A stretch of DNA of 64,000 nt. Source: Nageia nagi (Eukaryota; Pinophyta). Below the pieces are notes generated by a model. The model was given only the letters and a program-made list of their open reading frames with translations. It did no database searches and was not told the origin of the DNA. The stretch covers positions 88,536,001-88,600,000 of the forward strand of contig JBITNC010000001.1 of NCBI GenBank assembly GCA_050084985.1, written 5' to 3'. The translations under genes were made by a program, and so were the position numbers. Positions 1 to 11,400 of the stretch are shown piece by piece. How positions within the stretch are numbered: the stretch's first letter is position 1; every line of letters starts with the position of its first letter.

Positions 1-190
1 AGTTCTACCATCAGATCATTCGCCTAATGAATGACCTAGATTGACTAGAAATTACTATACTTTTACAAGGTGATTTTACATCTATTTTTAGCTTCGAGGG
101 TGCTACCCCCGAACCCCCGCCTGGAGATTACTGGCCCCCAGACCCCCTAGCCGAGGGGGATGGTCCCCCTTGAACCCCCGTAGGGTGGAC
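1..190. other. GC-rich block replacing the 3' part of a copia element
   Basis: Positions 80-185 are strikingly rich in runs of C and G (several CCCCC/GGGGG runs) in a window that is otherwise strongly AT-rich. Going leftward on the minus strand, the reverse transcriptase reading of the neighbouring copia element stops at about 190 and this block begins. It could be part of an LTR or leader reached through an internal deletion, or a separate insertion. The element cannot be followed past the window edge, so the identity stays open. Confidence 0.4.
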
Positions 191-516
191 AAGTCCCAAG
201 TCTGGTTATGCATTAAGGAGTCCATCTCTTCTTCCATGGCTACCTCCCACTTCTTCTTGCTTTCAACCTGCATTGCTTCTTCATAACATTCAGGTTCACT
301 AGAATCAGTCAACAATAAATAATATAATGAAGGAGTGTATCATTCAGGGGGTCTACTTATCCTGGTAGATCTTCTAACACCACTTTCAGGTGTTTGGGGT
401 GCCTATTGCTATTGTGGTGGTTGCTGCTGTTTTGGTTGTTGGTTATTATTATTTTCAGGCACCTTTACTTTTTCAGTGATTTCATCAAGAACTACATATT
501 CCTTGTTTTCTTTTTC
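190..516 (-). pseudogene. copia-1 integrase-RT linker and start of reverse transcriptase
   Basis: After a Gln/Pro-rich linker (low complexity at 395-450) the reading contains a sequence ending EEEMDSLMHNQTWDL, the well known N-terminal entry of copia reverse transcriptase. The match ends abruptly near 190 and the DNA becomes GC-rich. The YVDD active site, RNase H and 3' LTR are absent from the window. Confidence 0.8.
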
Positions 517-1551
517 TTATTTCTTTTCCTGCAACTGATTCTTATACAAGACCTTTTCATTGAATATTACATCTATACTCCTAATGATTTTGTGATTTTC
601 GTAATCATATAAGCGATAACCAAAATCATTAACACCATATCCAATAAAGGTACATTTCTTTGACTTTGCCTCAAGCTTTGTTCTATTTTCTTTATCAATA
701 TGGACAAAGGCCTCACAACCAAAAGGCTTTAAAAAGGAGTAGTTTACCTTTTTACCTGTCCATGCTTCCTCTGGAACACCACCATCCAAGGAACTTGAAA
801 GCCCTCTATTTATTAGATAAATAGTAGTATCTACAGCATCTGCCCAAAACTATAAAGGCAATCCTACATGCAATCTCATGCACCTTGCACGCTCCATGAT
901 TGTCTTGTTCATCCTTTCTGACACACCATTTTCTTGTGGTGTTCTTGGAACTGTCTTCTCTTTGCGAATTCCATGTTCTGAATAGTACCTATCAAACTCT
1001 TTGCTGCAATATTCACCTCCATTGTCTGATCTAAGACACTTCAATTTCTTTCCTGTCTCAATCTCAACCAAAGCTTTCCATTTCTTGAAAGTATCAAATA
1101 CATCAGATTTATTCTTAATACAATAAATCCAAGTTTTTCTAGTTGCATCATTAATAAAGGTAACATAATAATGAGAGCCACCGAGAGATGATACCTGAGC
1201 AAGTCCCCATACATCTGTATGTACAAGCTCTAATTTTTGGCTCTTCTTTTCTTTTCCAACTCTGAGAAATCTGAATCTCTTCTGTTTTCCATATATGCAA
1301 TTCTCACAGAAATCCAAATCAACATTCTTCAAACTTGGCAACAAATTTCTTGAGTGAAGAATCTTCATCCCCTTTTCACTCATGTGTTCGAGCCTATGAT
1401 GCCATAATGCTGCATCTGCTCCTTTGGAAGTTAAAGCATTAACAGAGTTAGAAATACCATTGCATAAATACAATGTACCAACCTTTTCACCTCTTGCTAT
1501 TACTAGGGCTCCTTTGGTAACCTTCCAAGCTTTATCTGTGAAAGTTGTCAC
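517..1551 (-). pseudogene. copia-1 GAG-pre-integrase and integrase
   Basis: Starting near 1,500, the reading shows the GAG-pre-integrase/zinc-binding motif (LWHHRLEHMSEKG, then FCENCIYGK). The catalytic core follows with all three acidic positions visible: D in VHTDVWG, D in RSDNGGEY, and E in QENGVSERMNKTI. A stop near 850 separates this from the downstream 90-codon stretch (517-789), which continues the same protein with the FGCEAFVHI and GYRLYDYENHK region typical of the copia integrase C-terminus. The core is intact at motif level; activity is unlikely because the polyprotein is broken on both sides. Confidence 0.92.
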
Positions 1552-1647
1552 ACAACCTTCACTACCTAACTACCCTGTTGAAATCAAATTTTTCTTTAGA
1601 TCTAGAACATGCCTTACCTCCTTTAGTAGCCATTGGTTTCCATTCTA

Positions 1648-2055
1648 CTATTTTACAAGAACCTTACCCATTCCAATAATTTTACAGGGTTTATCATCAC
1701 CCAAACGAACTTGTCCAAAATCTCCTTGAACATAGTCATGAAAATATTTCTTATCAGGTGTGGCATGGAATGAGGCCCTTGAATCTACCACCCAAGAATC
1801 ATTAATATTTTCGAAAGAAAGAATCAAAGCATCTTGTAACACCTCACCTGTCACATTTGCTTCATGATTGTTTTCTTGCTGTGCATCTCCTTCTTTTCCC
1901 TTCCGAGATCTACAGTCTCTCTTTAGGTGTCCTTTCTTTTCGCATTTCAAACACACTATCCCCGATCTAGACTTGGATCTGCCTTTCCTTGATTTACTAC
2001 GATATCTTGAGCTCTTTCCTTTTTCCATTTTTCTTCCCCTAGAATCTGCACTCAA
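1648..2055 (-). pseudogene. copia-1 gag C-terminus, zinc knuckle and protease start
   Basis: The 135-codon stretch begins with a Lys/Arg/Ser-rich segment, followed by a CCHC zinc knuckle (CLKCEKKGHLKRDC) that would bind RNA, and then the aspartic protease region. The usual catalytic DSGAS of copia proteases reads DSRASFHATP here, so the glycine of the active-site triad is lost. The open frame has no ATG of its own: it is the downstream half of gag-pol after the frameshifting duplication at 2,057-2,124. Confidence 0.88.
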
Positions 2056-2695
2056 AGCATTTCCTGATGTCTCATCGGAGCTTTTTCATCGCATTTCCTG
2101 ATGTCTCATCGGAGCTTTTTCATCGCATTTCCTTGCTAAGGATAGCACCGACAACATCATCAAACTTTAAAGTACTAGATCCAGACACAGAGTTACTAAT
2201 GACCATTACTAAACCATTCCAACTTTCTGGTAATGAACATAAGAATAACAGAGCTCTAACTTCATCATCAAAGTTTACCTCTACATAACATAACTGACTT
2301 GTAATAGTATTAAAATCATTTAAATGATCCGCAACAGATCCACCTTATGACATCTTCATATTAAATAACCGTTTCATAAGAAATACCTTGTTTGAGGCTG
2401 AGGGTTTTTCATATAGTTTCGACAATGTATGAAATAAACCCTCTATCATTGTTTCCTTCGAAATGTTGAAGGCGACTGATGCAGCAAGGCTCAACCGTAT
2501 TGTTCTGAGTGCCTTTCTATCGAGAAGGTTCCAATATTCATCTGTCATAGTCGTCAGCTTATTTGTTTTTCCACTCAATGGTAGGTACAGATCTTTTTGA
2601 TACAAATAATCTTCCATCTGCATCTTCCATAGTGAGAAGTTTTGGTCGTTAAATTTCTCGACCCTAAACTTACCATCTTCCACCAATTCTCCCAC
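2056..2695 (-). pseudogene. gag: copia-1 gag, N-terminal and middle part, broken
   Basis: Capsid-like protein that would package the element RNA. The reading starts at an ATG at 2,695, about 50 bases inside the primer site, and resembles plant copia gag (tryptophan-containing N-terminus such as NFSLWKMQMEDYL, then a UBN2-like helical region). A TAA at 2,345 interrupts it. The same frame then continues to about 2,125, where a TGA and a 34-bp tandem duplication throw the frame before the basic C-terminal part. No complete gag can be made. Confidence 0.85.
2057..2132. repeat. Perfect 34-bp tandem duplication in copia-1 gag
   Basis: Positions 2,057-2,090 and 2,091-2,124 are identical over all 34 bases, followed by eight bases of a third start. 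Because 34 is not a multiple of three, the duplication shifts the gag-pol frame by one between the gag helical region and the zinc knuckle. The lack of any difference between copies suggests a recent slippage or repair event, or an assembly artefact. Confidence 0.95.
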
Positions 2696-2747
2696 TCGAA
2701 TGAGGAATCCTTCTTTCCTGCGAGTTTATTAGCCAAATAGACCTTCG

Positions 2748-2759
2748 GCTCTGATACCA
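2748..2759 (-). other. Primer-binding site for initiator Met-tRNA (copia-1)
   Basis: On the minus strand this reads TGGTATCAGAGC, the standard plant LTR-retrotransposon primer site complementary to the 3' end of initiator Met-tRNA. It lies ~50 bases upstream of the gag ATG, as expected. A 5' LTR should follow immediately to the right, but the sequence passes within about ten bases into the RT reading of copia-2. Confidence 0.9.
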
Positions 2760-2764
2760 ATTAA

Positions 2765-3310
2765 TATATAATTTTATAACAACCCCCATGTTTTCAAAGG
2801 TAGAGGTTAGGATCATATGGAATCCTATTGAATTCATGTTGTAGTAGGTGGGAATTATTTTTCATATACCAGTCTCATGGAGCCTATTTTAAACCATACA
2901 AAGACTTGATCAATATACACACTTATATTTTTCTTGGATCAATCATAAATCCTTCAGGTTGCTACAAAGTCTTCATTTAGGAAGGCACTCTTGAAATCCA
3001 TTTAATGGAATTTATAGCCAAATTAAGCTACCACTGCAAAAGCAATTCTGATGGTCTTTATCTTTTATGTCGGAGAAAAAGTCTCTTCATAGTCGATACC
3101 TTCCTATTGAGAATACCCTTTGGTAATGAGTCAATACTTGTGCTTATTGAGTGTACCATCAACTTTGTACTTAGTTTTGAATAGCCATTTGCATCCAATG
3201 GCCTTCTTCCCTAATGGAAGATCTACCAATTTCCTTGTACCATTTTTCATCAATACATCATACTCAGCTTACATGGCTAACTTCCAATGTAATAGCTCAA
3301 TAGCTTCATG
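2765..3310 (-). pseudogene. copia-2 reverse transcriptase, N-terminal half
   Basis: The reading follows copia RT closely: GKKAIGCKWLFKTKY, then EGIDYEETFSP, FKSAFLNEDF and, degraded, the LYGLKQAPR-type segment (3,310 down to about 2,800). It ends near KHGGCYKII, just before the YVDD catalytic box should appear, at the junction with copia-1. Stops and at least one frameshift are present. Confidence 0.85.
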
Positions 3311-3629
3311 AACTATCTCAGGTTTGGGTGTATTTACAACTATGTTGATTAGTGCCAAGTTTACTTCTTCATGATAATGCTTCATGTCCTTGGTCTAGAA
3401 GTCAAAGTGTCTAGTGGAGCACTTAAGTTTGAATCCTAAATTATCTTTTAGTACCACTTAGATCTTTGCAATGGTAAATTCACAATTGGATCTTCTCTCT
3501 CATCATCCTCATCATCATAATTGATTATGGGGCCATTTATAGGTTAAGGTTTAGGTACCTATGTAGGTGGACTAGTTGAAGATTCACCAGTATCATCAAA
3601 GATTACATATATGCTGATATAAGTCTTTT

Positions 3630-4300
3630 GAGTAGTAGGATCCATGACTCTATAGAATTTGGATTCACTATCCTACCCAAGAAGAATGCACCTCTTTGAT
3701 TTGTCATCAATCTTCTTCTTTTGATATGTGGTAGTATTCACTACTTCAGCCTAAAATATCCCATCCATTTTTGTATCTTTCAACATGCTTCTTGCCATTT
3801 CTACAATGGTTCGATTTTTTCATTCACAAAATCCATTTTGTTATGGTGTGTAGGATGTGATAAACTATTGCTGAATCCCATGCTACTTTAGGAATGCAAA
3901 AAACTCATTTAATAAGTATTCTCCCCCTTGATTTGTGTGAAGGACATGGATGTGATGAGAAGTTTATTTCTCCATAAGTGCCTTGAATGCCTTGAAGTAG
4001 GAAAATGTATGATCCTTTATCTCCAAGAAAGACACTCGCATTTTTCTAGAATAGTCATCAACAAATAATAGGAAATATTTAAGGCTAGAAACACTACCCT
4101 AGATGGGATCGCATAGATTGATATAGATCACATCAAGAGGTCCTTTAGCATGATGTGTGCTATCATGGAATGGGATTCTATGCTATTTTTCTGTTATGCA
4201 AGTAGAACAAACATTAGTAAATGAAGTAAGAGATGGAAGACCATGTACCATATCCTTATTTTGCAAAGTGATTAGGTAATTTGGATTCATGTGTCTGAAT
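3630..4300 (-). pseudogene. copia-2 integrase remains
   Basis: The reading shows the pre-integrase H..H motif (HRFRHMN) and a CxxC half (VCSTCITEK), then the core. The first catalytic Asp region reads INLCDP instead of the usual TDLCGP and the second reads HTNQGGEY (Asp to Asn). The Glu region PQQNGFCE-KNRTI keeps its glutamate. Several in-frame stops occur, mostly where Gln or Trp codons would be expected. Family assignment is secure from the spacing and motifs; function is lost. Confidence 0.82.
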
Positions 4301-4689
4301 CTATGCTACTAAAGAGTGATGACATCCATAACATGAACATTGAGTGCCTAATTGTTGGAAGCTACAACATCAAGAAGGAACATTCTCCCAACTCCTTTTA
4401 CTTTTGCTACAATTCGACATCTTTTAGATTTTTCATGAATGAAGAAAACCTTTTCTTCTTTCATAGTATCAAACTCCACCTTTAGATTTTTTTCCAGCAT
4501 CTAGTTAACTAACAGGAGGTTCTTTTTATGTTTTGGCACATACAAGACCTCTTGTATCTAACAATTATTCTTTCCAAGTTGGACATGAACATCGCCCTTA
4601 CCTTTAATGTCATGGGATGTGTCATTACCAAATTGAACTTGACTAGGATTTGCATTATTTTTCATAGAAGAAAACTAATCCTTTCATCT

Positions 4690-5690
4690 AGTCATGTGCT
4701 TGGAAGTACCAAAATCAATATACTGAGAGGAGGATATTGAAGGGTTCTCTTGATGAGTAGAAGCGAGATTGCTAACATCTTCAATCACTTGATCAACATC
4801 ATTGACAACATTTCCTTATTATTTTCTTCATTATGGTTATCTTTGTTTCTAATCCCCCTGATTATGAGGGATTTTCCCTTTTTTTATTTGGATTCTTATT
4901 GCTCAAAGAGCCTTGAGCAAAACAATTGTACCAACAATCCTACAATTCATGCCCTTTCATACCATAAATAATGTAACTTTTCAATTGCTTATCATTTGAT
5001 TGTGGAGGATTTTTTCCTTTACCTTTCTTCTAGAAGGGTTTCTTACCTTGTTGATTTGATATTAGATCTTATTCCTCTTCGTGGGAGGTCACATGAGATG
5101 CGTCCTCTTACTGCAACATATTCACTAACTTTTCAAAGTTCAATTTCTAATCCAAAATATTTAAAGTCATCATAAAGGTATGAAGCTTCTTTGGGAGTGC
5201 TCTCAAAATAATTGGCATCAAGGATTTATCTTCCATCTTCTCTCCTAGTGCTTGTAGAGAGGCTCTCATTTTAAAATAAGATGAAAGGAAGACTCCACGG
5301 TCTCTCCATTCTTCAATCGAAGATTGTGTAACTAGCCTTGCAAGTGTAGAATTTGATTTTGAGTTTGAATTCATAGACTTGTTGCAACTTCATCCATGCA
5401 TCGTTTGCTTCTATACAATAATAGATATGGGCTTGGAAATTATCTAAGATGCCAATACGGATGATCATTAATGCTTTTTTATGTGATGGTCAAATTTTGT
5501 TTGGTCTTCAGTAGTAGTCTGTGGGCAGGTTTCAGTACCACTAACAAATCCTCATAAATCTTCAAAGTGGAGAATTGCATGAATCTTCGTCTTCTAGGTA
5601 GCATAATTATCCCCTTTTAACACTTGGTAGTCAGGGAGCAATATTTTGGGAACAATTTGGGCTATTTTACCTCTATATGATTTGATCTTT
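4690..5690 (-). pseudogene. gag: copia-2 gag, zinc knuckle and protease remains
   Basis: The gag N-terminus can be read from about 5,675 (VPKILLPDYQVLKGDNYAT). The 75-codon stretch 5,147-5,374 holds the UBN2-type gag core (YFKMRASLQALGEKMED). A zinc knuckle survives as GMKGHEL-DC with its first cysteine pair damaged. The protease motif reads IDFGTSKHM, where DSGAS would be expected, so both the catalytic serine position and neighbours have changed. Confidence 0.8.
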
Positions 5691-7100
5691 AATCAATAGT
5701 TTGCAAAAAATCACTCACTTTAGAGTGTGCAAAAAGTTTTCAACCTTCCCCTTGCAAATTTTACAATTTTCTTTAAATAATGGACCTCCAAGGTATAAAC
5801 TACTTGAGTTTGGCTCAAAAATAATTAAATACCTTCAAGTTTTAAATCAAATGCCTCAAAATTTAAGCAAATATCAAAAATTAAATTTTAAGGTGTGGTG
5901 GAGGTTTTAAACTTGAGACTTGTTGTTTTCAAATTTGATGCCTTGCCAATGCACCAAATGAATCTTCTTGAAGGGAATAGTGCTTGGATTTATTTTATTG
6001 GTTTCCAAGTTTAATTTTCTCCCTTCAAATTTTATGTATCTCCTTCAAATATGATTTGCACTTTGAACAAAATTTAAAATATTTCCTTTGAGAAAGAATA
6101 TTATTTAATTATTGAGCAAGAGCAATTTTTTATTGGTTATGTATATGGGCATATTTATTATCCTCCAAATATTAATATTGCTGGAAAATATTTTATAATC
6201 CTCCAGTTTTATGTGGTTAAGCAAATTAAATTGAGAATGTATGTCTTCAATTTTTTTTCTTTATTAAATTCTCCTTCAATATTTTTGAATTGGCTGGGCT
6301 CCAGTATTTTGAAAATAAACTTCAGAACTTAATTTTAATTAATTTTTTTCATTTGATGGTGGAGGAGAAAGTAAGTATGCACTGTTGCAATAGAGGCTTG
6401 CTACAGTTTGCCATGAGGATGCTTACAACTGTGCTACAATGGACCAAATAGATCGATTCACCTTTTCAAGTGCTAGTTTGCTACAGGTCTGCTGGACGTA
6501 GAAGACTGCGCTAGGTGGCATGAGAGGCTGGAGGAGGTTGCATTTGGAAAGCGTGAATGGAAGAGGCTGTAGTTTTTGGACTCTCTAATGATATGAATGT
6601 CACTTTCACACAATGCTGGGTGCTGGGAGTACGCGTAGTGTTTGAGAGAACAACAAGAGTAGAGTGGGTTGCGAGTGTGTGGAACGCAAGGGTGGCGACT
6701 CTATTTGGCTATGCACTCAAATTTTTCTTGGTTGTAATTGATTTCTTAGAGGTTTGGGGAGAGGGAGAATTCTTCTCCTCTCTTTCTCTTCAATTCTTGA
6801 ACTTGATTGGTGAGAATTTGCAGATTGATTCTAACAAAGAAAGATGGTATTTAAATTGACAACACCTCTAAATCCTTTGTAAGAGTGCTAAGCACACCTT
6901 TGAAAATCTCTCTCAAGTTTTTAAATAATAACAAGAGTCTCTCATTCCATTGTTTTTCTATCTTCAATCATCCCGATGGAGAAAAGAGAAATAACTCATA
7001 GAAAAAAATTAACAATAAACCCTAATTATTAAGTATCATAAACTATGAACTAGGCTATTATTATTAAATAACTTTTACATTATTGTAGATACCTATAATC
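5691..7100. other. AT-rich flank upstream of copia-2, possibly a decayed LTR and leader
   Basis: If copia-2 kept its 5' end, its leader and LTR would lie here on the minus strand. A weak primer-site-like string (minus-strand TTGGTGCATTGGCAAGG, about 5,941-5,957) sits ~280 bases upstream of the gag start, but I cannot match it confidently to a tRNA. The 100-codon plus-strand frame 6,557-6,859 has no recognisable domain. A TATTTAAA string near 6,848 and the GC-richer 6,480-6,800 stretch would suit LTR sequence, but I found no second copy to prove it. Confidence 0.3.
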
Positions 7101-7352
7101 AAATGTATTTTTTCTAATAGTCACATCATGGTTGAAAGGAAGGTTAAAAAGAATAAGTCTAATGCATTATTGTATGGCTTTTGTAGTCAAAGTTAAAGCA
7201 ACCAATAAAACTTTTCAATCACACCGAACTCATTTTTGAATATTGAACCAATCAAGGCAAATTCATTGGCCGCGTCAAAGTAGACATTAAATTTGAAGCA
7301 ATTAAACAAAAAATATTATCATATACATATTGAAATTAACCCAAAGGTGACT

Positions 7353-7374
7353 AAGTGACTTTGTTAAGTCACTT
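7353..7374. repeat. Short perfect inverted repeat
   Basis: AAGTGACT, a six-base spacer, then AGTCACTT: an 8-bp perfect stem in AT-rich DNA about 130 bases before the decayed ORF at 7.5 kb. It may be chance or a foldback remnant. Confidence 0.6.
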
Positions 7375-7507
7375 TGAGGTAGTTTCATACTTGGATGCGA
7401 CCAAAGAAAAAAAAATTAAATTTGAGAAAATGAAATTTTCATAAAATTTAAAATATTGATTTTAGTCGAGATGATGGCTAACTTGTACTTTTTCTCTTTT
7501 TTTGTAG

Positions 7508-10500
7508 GATGAGCAAGTTGAAGAAGAGTGAAGGAGGTTATAGTCATTTAACCAAGACAAGATTCATAGAATTGAAGAAAGATGGGAAGGTAAAATAAAG
7601 AGCCCATCATTTCAACAAATTAGAAGATATTCATGATCCTTGATGGAATCATACTAGCCCCCTAAGAATGATGAAAGAGGTAGATCAAGTCCCCAAAAAA
7701 TTCAAAGAAACAGATAGACTCCTTGACTTAGGGCTCTTTAAGGCCACCATCATCCATTCTAAGTAAAATTCCATGAATTGGTTTTAGAAGTGACTAAACA
7801 TACAAATTTCATACATAGAGTGGTGAAGGATGCTAAAGGGAACCTTATTTCCAATCTAAAAAGGAGGGGATTAAAGATGCAATGGGATGGTATAACTTGG
7901 GTATAATTTATACCCAAGAAGATTTAGATAAGGAGTTAGAGAAGTATAGTACCAAACATATACCAAGCAACCTCATACGATATTGGTTAAGACTGAAGCA
8001 TTATGGTTTGGCTCATTAAGCAGTAAAGAAAGCTCAAAGATGCTTTTTTCAAGATACTACAAATAAAGCAATTAGCTTCCTCTATAGAGTTACGAGGAAA
8101 CCCACAGACATCAAATTTGAGAAATATTTATTTGAATTCCTTTATTCCATGAATAAGGGGAAGAATATCAGATGGAGATAGGTGATAAGTGATGATATGA
8201 TCCATCAACTAAGTAAAGCGAAGAAAACAAAGATGTTCTTTTATATGTCTTACCTTATCTTCCTACTTTTGAAAGGTAAGAATCAACCTCTAGATCATGG
8301 CATCAAGGATGTTATCTTTAGGAAAATAGCAATGATTTATATGGCCTACCCTAAAGGGCACAATGAGGATGAGTGGGATCACATTCAAATGTGAATTGAT
8401 GATTGGGATTTTTCTAGCATAAAAGATCTCAAAGGAGCCAATCATATGCCTCAAATTTCCCTTGAGGGAATGAATTTGTTGAAAGGTTATACAGATTTTT
8501 ATATAGAATAATTTGATACTTTATATATCAGATTCTACGATGCTGATGTTACCTCAATCAAACTTCCATGTTATCTTAATAATAGAATGATATTCCTAGA
8601 GTTTGTAAGATAAGAATTTTATTTCTATGAGAAATTTGTAAAGGAAAAGAAAGGAGCACCTATTAAAATGCCCATATCTTGTGGGTATTACATTTGCAAT
8701 AATGGGTTGGAAGATGAAAATGATTAAAGGGGAAATAGAAGGATATGGTTTTGAGTTTCATGTATTGAAGAATTTCTATGATATTTTAAGACTAGTTGAT
8801 AAATATTATAAAAATTTCATACTTCTTACAAATATTAATCTCTTGGCACTATTGAGAGGTACAATAATATCTGCTCAAAATTAGAGATTTAGAATTTCTC
8901 CTAGGAAATTGCTCAAGAAGAGAGGGAGAAGAAGAAGCAATCTACAAAAGAAAATATCTTAGAGATCCTAATCCAACCTAGTGCACTTGAGCAACCCAAT
9001 TAGCAAGATTTTTCAAATGAGCCTCGATTTAATCAATTTGGTTATATGGAAGGAGTATATTTATTGAAAATCATAAATACTTCTGTACAGAGCATTATAA
9101 TATATGAAGTTCCTAAAGAGTAACCCATTGAACACCCTAAGACTCAATTTGAGCCTAGTGAGAGTAGTCATGCCATTGTTCTTGGTGGGAACTACTCCTA
9201 GTGGGAACTGCTTTTGGTGGGAATTGCTATTGGTGGGAACTCTCCCTTTTCTAGTAACATTTCTTCAGAGAGTTTAAGTGACTTAGATGATGAAAGGTAA
9301 AAATATAGAAGTGATGATGATAATGGATCAAGGAGTCAAAGCAATGATGAGGAATAAGCAAATGTTCACAATGAAAAGCCAGGTGAAGAGGTATCCTTCA
9401 AAGCTTATCATGAAGAACCATGAATGAAAAATCCTAATGAAGAAGTGGATGATGTAATTATGAACATCACAAATTCAAAAGAGGAAGGAGAAATAAGGTG
9501 AAATATTATCACATATCCTACCATGATTTTTCATTTAGAAATGATCATAGTTTATTCATCTTCGATGCTTAAAGATTCACAACCAGAGGAAAACCCTTCT
9601 AAGATCATGATTCAACAAGTAGCAAAGGGGTCATCTCAAGTAGATGAAAGTCCTGCTATAATGTTCTAAACAAAGAAGGGGTCTACTTCCCACAAAAGTT
9701 AAAGCTCTCATAATACCCTTCCAAACAATCATTATAGGCTCCTAGTAATGTTGGTGATGATGATGATGGGGAAAATGAAGAGAGAAGGAAATAGAGGAGA
9801 CAAGATGAACATAATGGACCCTAGTATTTGGGTAAATAAATTATCACCTTTGGAGACTCAAGCTCATTATATTGGCTAGCTCTAAAAATTTATAAAAGAA
9901 TATAGATATAAATGCATACTTAAAGAGGTTCGAAGAGATTGGTAGTGATAGTGAAAGAGAGGAAGATGTATATGCCCCAAAGGAAGCATAAGTGATTCCC
10001 TGAAGACTGCATAGCATGCTAGAATTTGAAGATGAAACTTTATGAGTAAATAAACTCACTATCAATGTCAATAAGCCAAGAGATAAGAGGCAAATTAACA
10101 CCAACATCATTGAATACGATATTGGGCCTCTAGGTATTGAGTCTAATGCATACATTATTAACCAAGGAACCATGAATTTGACAAAATTAGCTCAGGAGAA
10201 TCACAAGTTAATAGATTGAAGAAAGAAGTAAAAAGAATGAAAAATACATTTCAAGAATTCAAAGATTTGGGTGATGATAAAGAGGATTTAAGATTCAAAT
10301 ACAAGAGATTTTGTGAACTAGAGGAAAGAATTGAGAAATTGGTTGAAAATTTCATTAAATTTTTCTAAAAGGCCTATCATGACCTTGTATATCTTGATGA
10401 AATCAATTTTTAGTTATTCAGAGTTGAAGTTTACATCAAAAAATGTGTAGGCTAATGGAAAACTAAGGTAAAAAATGTTACTAAGATTGAATACAAAGAA

Positions 10501-10880
10501 ATTAATGATGATCGATTAATGAGTTAGACATACACACAAACTATATACAAGGAAATTTATTAATATCAACTTCAACTTTGACAATATTCAACATCAACTA
10601 TTGAAGTTTCTAGAGAAAAAAATATAATCTAAAGACATAGAGAATACAACTATAGAATCTTAAGATCATTTTCTCTCATGGAATGTGCAAGTGAAGATGG
10701 CTCACCAGAGGATAAGGAGTTGGATGAATGGGAAAATGATTTTCCAATACCATGGGTTGTTAGAAGGATGCAATATATCATGCAATTTTACAAGTGGAGA
10801 TATCAATGTCAAAGTAGCTGAAATGATGAGCTTATTTCCTCCTCCTCCAGGAAAAGTTTATCTATTATTACTATTGTAAA
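7508..10880 (+). pseudogene. Decayed long ORF of unknown function with acidic middle and coiled-coil C-terminus
   Basis: From an ATG near 7,508, a single protein of about 1,100 codons can be followed in shifting frames across many stops: a Lys-rich start, a helical globular-looking part (open piece 8,182-8,394), a glycine/asparagine repeat (9,181-9,250), a Ser/Glu/Asp-rich acidic stretch (9,260-9,800) and a Lys/Glu-rich helical segment (10,200-10,360). I recognise no domain. The layout parallels the extra ORF of the Tat element at 22.6-26.4 kb (globular part, acidic part, coiled coil). It may therefore be the extra 3' ORF of the family-A relic whose LTR lies at 13,425, but direct similarity between the two is not visible to me. 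Confidence 0.5.
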
Positions 10881-11400
10881 TGAAATTAAGGGTGTTAGAT
10901 ATTTTTGTTCCCCTTAAATTCTAGAGTTAGAATTTTTTTTAACTTTTAAGTTACAAACTTAGTTTATTTTTCAATCGACTATTTTCAAACTTAGCCAAAT
11001 TTTGACATGATGTAATTAGGGTTTTATATATGTTTAGGGTTTTTATAAGAAGTGATTAGGATTTCTTCTAAGCCTAAATTCCTTATAGCATTACGTAAGG
11101 GCATGGAAGTCTCATTTATAACTCTCTCTAAATTCTAGAAATTGTAATAGAAGATTGCAAGCAGTTTAATAAAAGTTTCTCTTGAATCTCACTTATGTAT
11201 GCTTGTTCTTTTGATGCTTGTTTAAGTTAGAGAATGGATTTAAATAATATTAAGTAATTTATTTTCTATAATTGGATTGTGTTATCTTTTTATAAACTTA
11301 AAAATCAAGTAGCATTTAAGATGGTGAAGAAAGTATGAGGTGTTATGTAAGCTACACAACATAAGAATTAATTAAAGGAACTAAGTATTCATATATCATA
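10881..11400. other. AT-rich 3' flank of the decayed ORF
   Basis: No coding signal is visible. The stretch contains a TATATATG string near 11,025, several TTAGGGTTT-like words (11,018-11,045) and AATAAAAG near 11,170, which could be a polyadenylation-type signal at the end of the transcript of the upstream ORF. I see no LTR boundary. Confidence 0.3.

Larger units (their letters stand above)
190..2760 (-). mobile_element. Ty1/copia retrotransposon body, truncated (copia-1)
   Basis: This is a minus-strand internal region in the order primer site (2,748-2,759), gag, zinc knuckle, protease, GAG-pre-integrase, integrase core, and the first ~35 codons of reverse transcriptase. The gag-protease-integrase-RT order is diagnostic of Ty1/copia. 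It is the best preserved coding element in the window, with an open stretch of 233 codons (850-1,551). It is nevertheless dead: stops at 2,345 and about 850, a 34-bp duplication in gag, a changed protease motif, and loss of RT, RNase H and both LTRs. At its 5' end it meets the RT of copia-2 directly. Confidence 0.9.
2765..5690 (-). mobile_element. Older Ty1/copia retrotransposon body (copia-2)
   Basis: Minus-strand remains with many stops and frameshifts but all domains in order: gag (5,150-5,680), zinc knuckle (about 4,940-4,985), protease (about 4,690-4,740), integrase (about 3,640-4,300), reverse transcriptase (2,765-3,310). It is cut off inside RT, before the YVDD motif, by copia-1. It is much more decayed than copia-1, so the two are different insertions, not one duplicated element. 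Confidence 0.85.

Noticed and set aside
335-612. Overlapping plus-strand frames rich in Leu, Phe, Cys and Gly
   Set aside because: They are the antisense shadow of the Gln/Pro-rich linker and integrase end of copia-1.
1424-2288. Plus-strand frames of 73-101 codons
   Set aside because: Antisense of copia-1 gag and protease.
6557-6859. 100-codon open frame on the plus strand
   Set aside because: No recognised family; lies where a decayed LTR is possible and GC is a little higher, which favours chance open frames.
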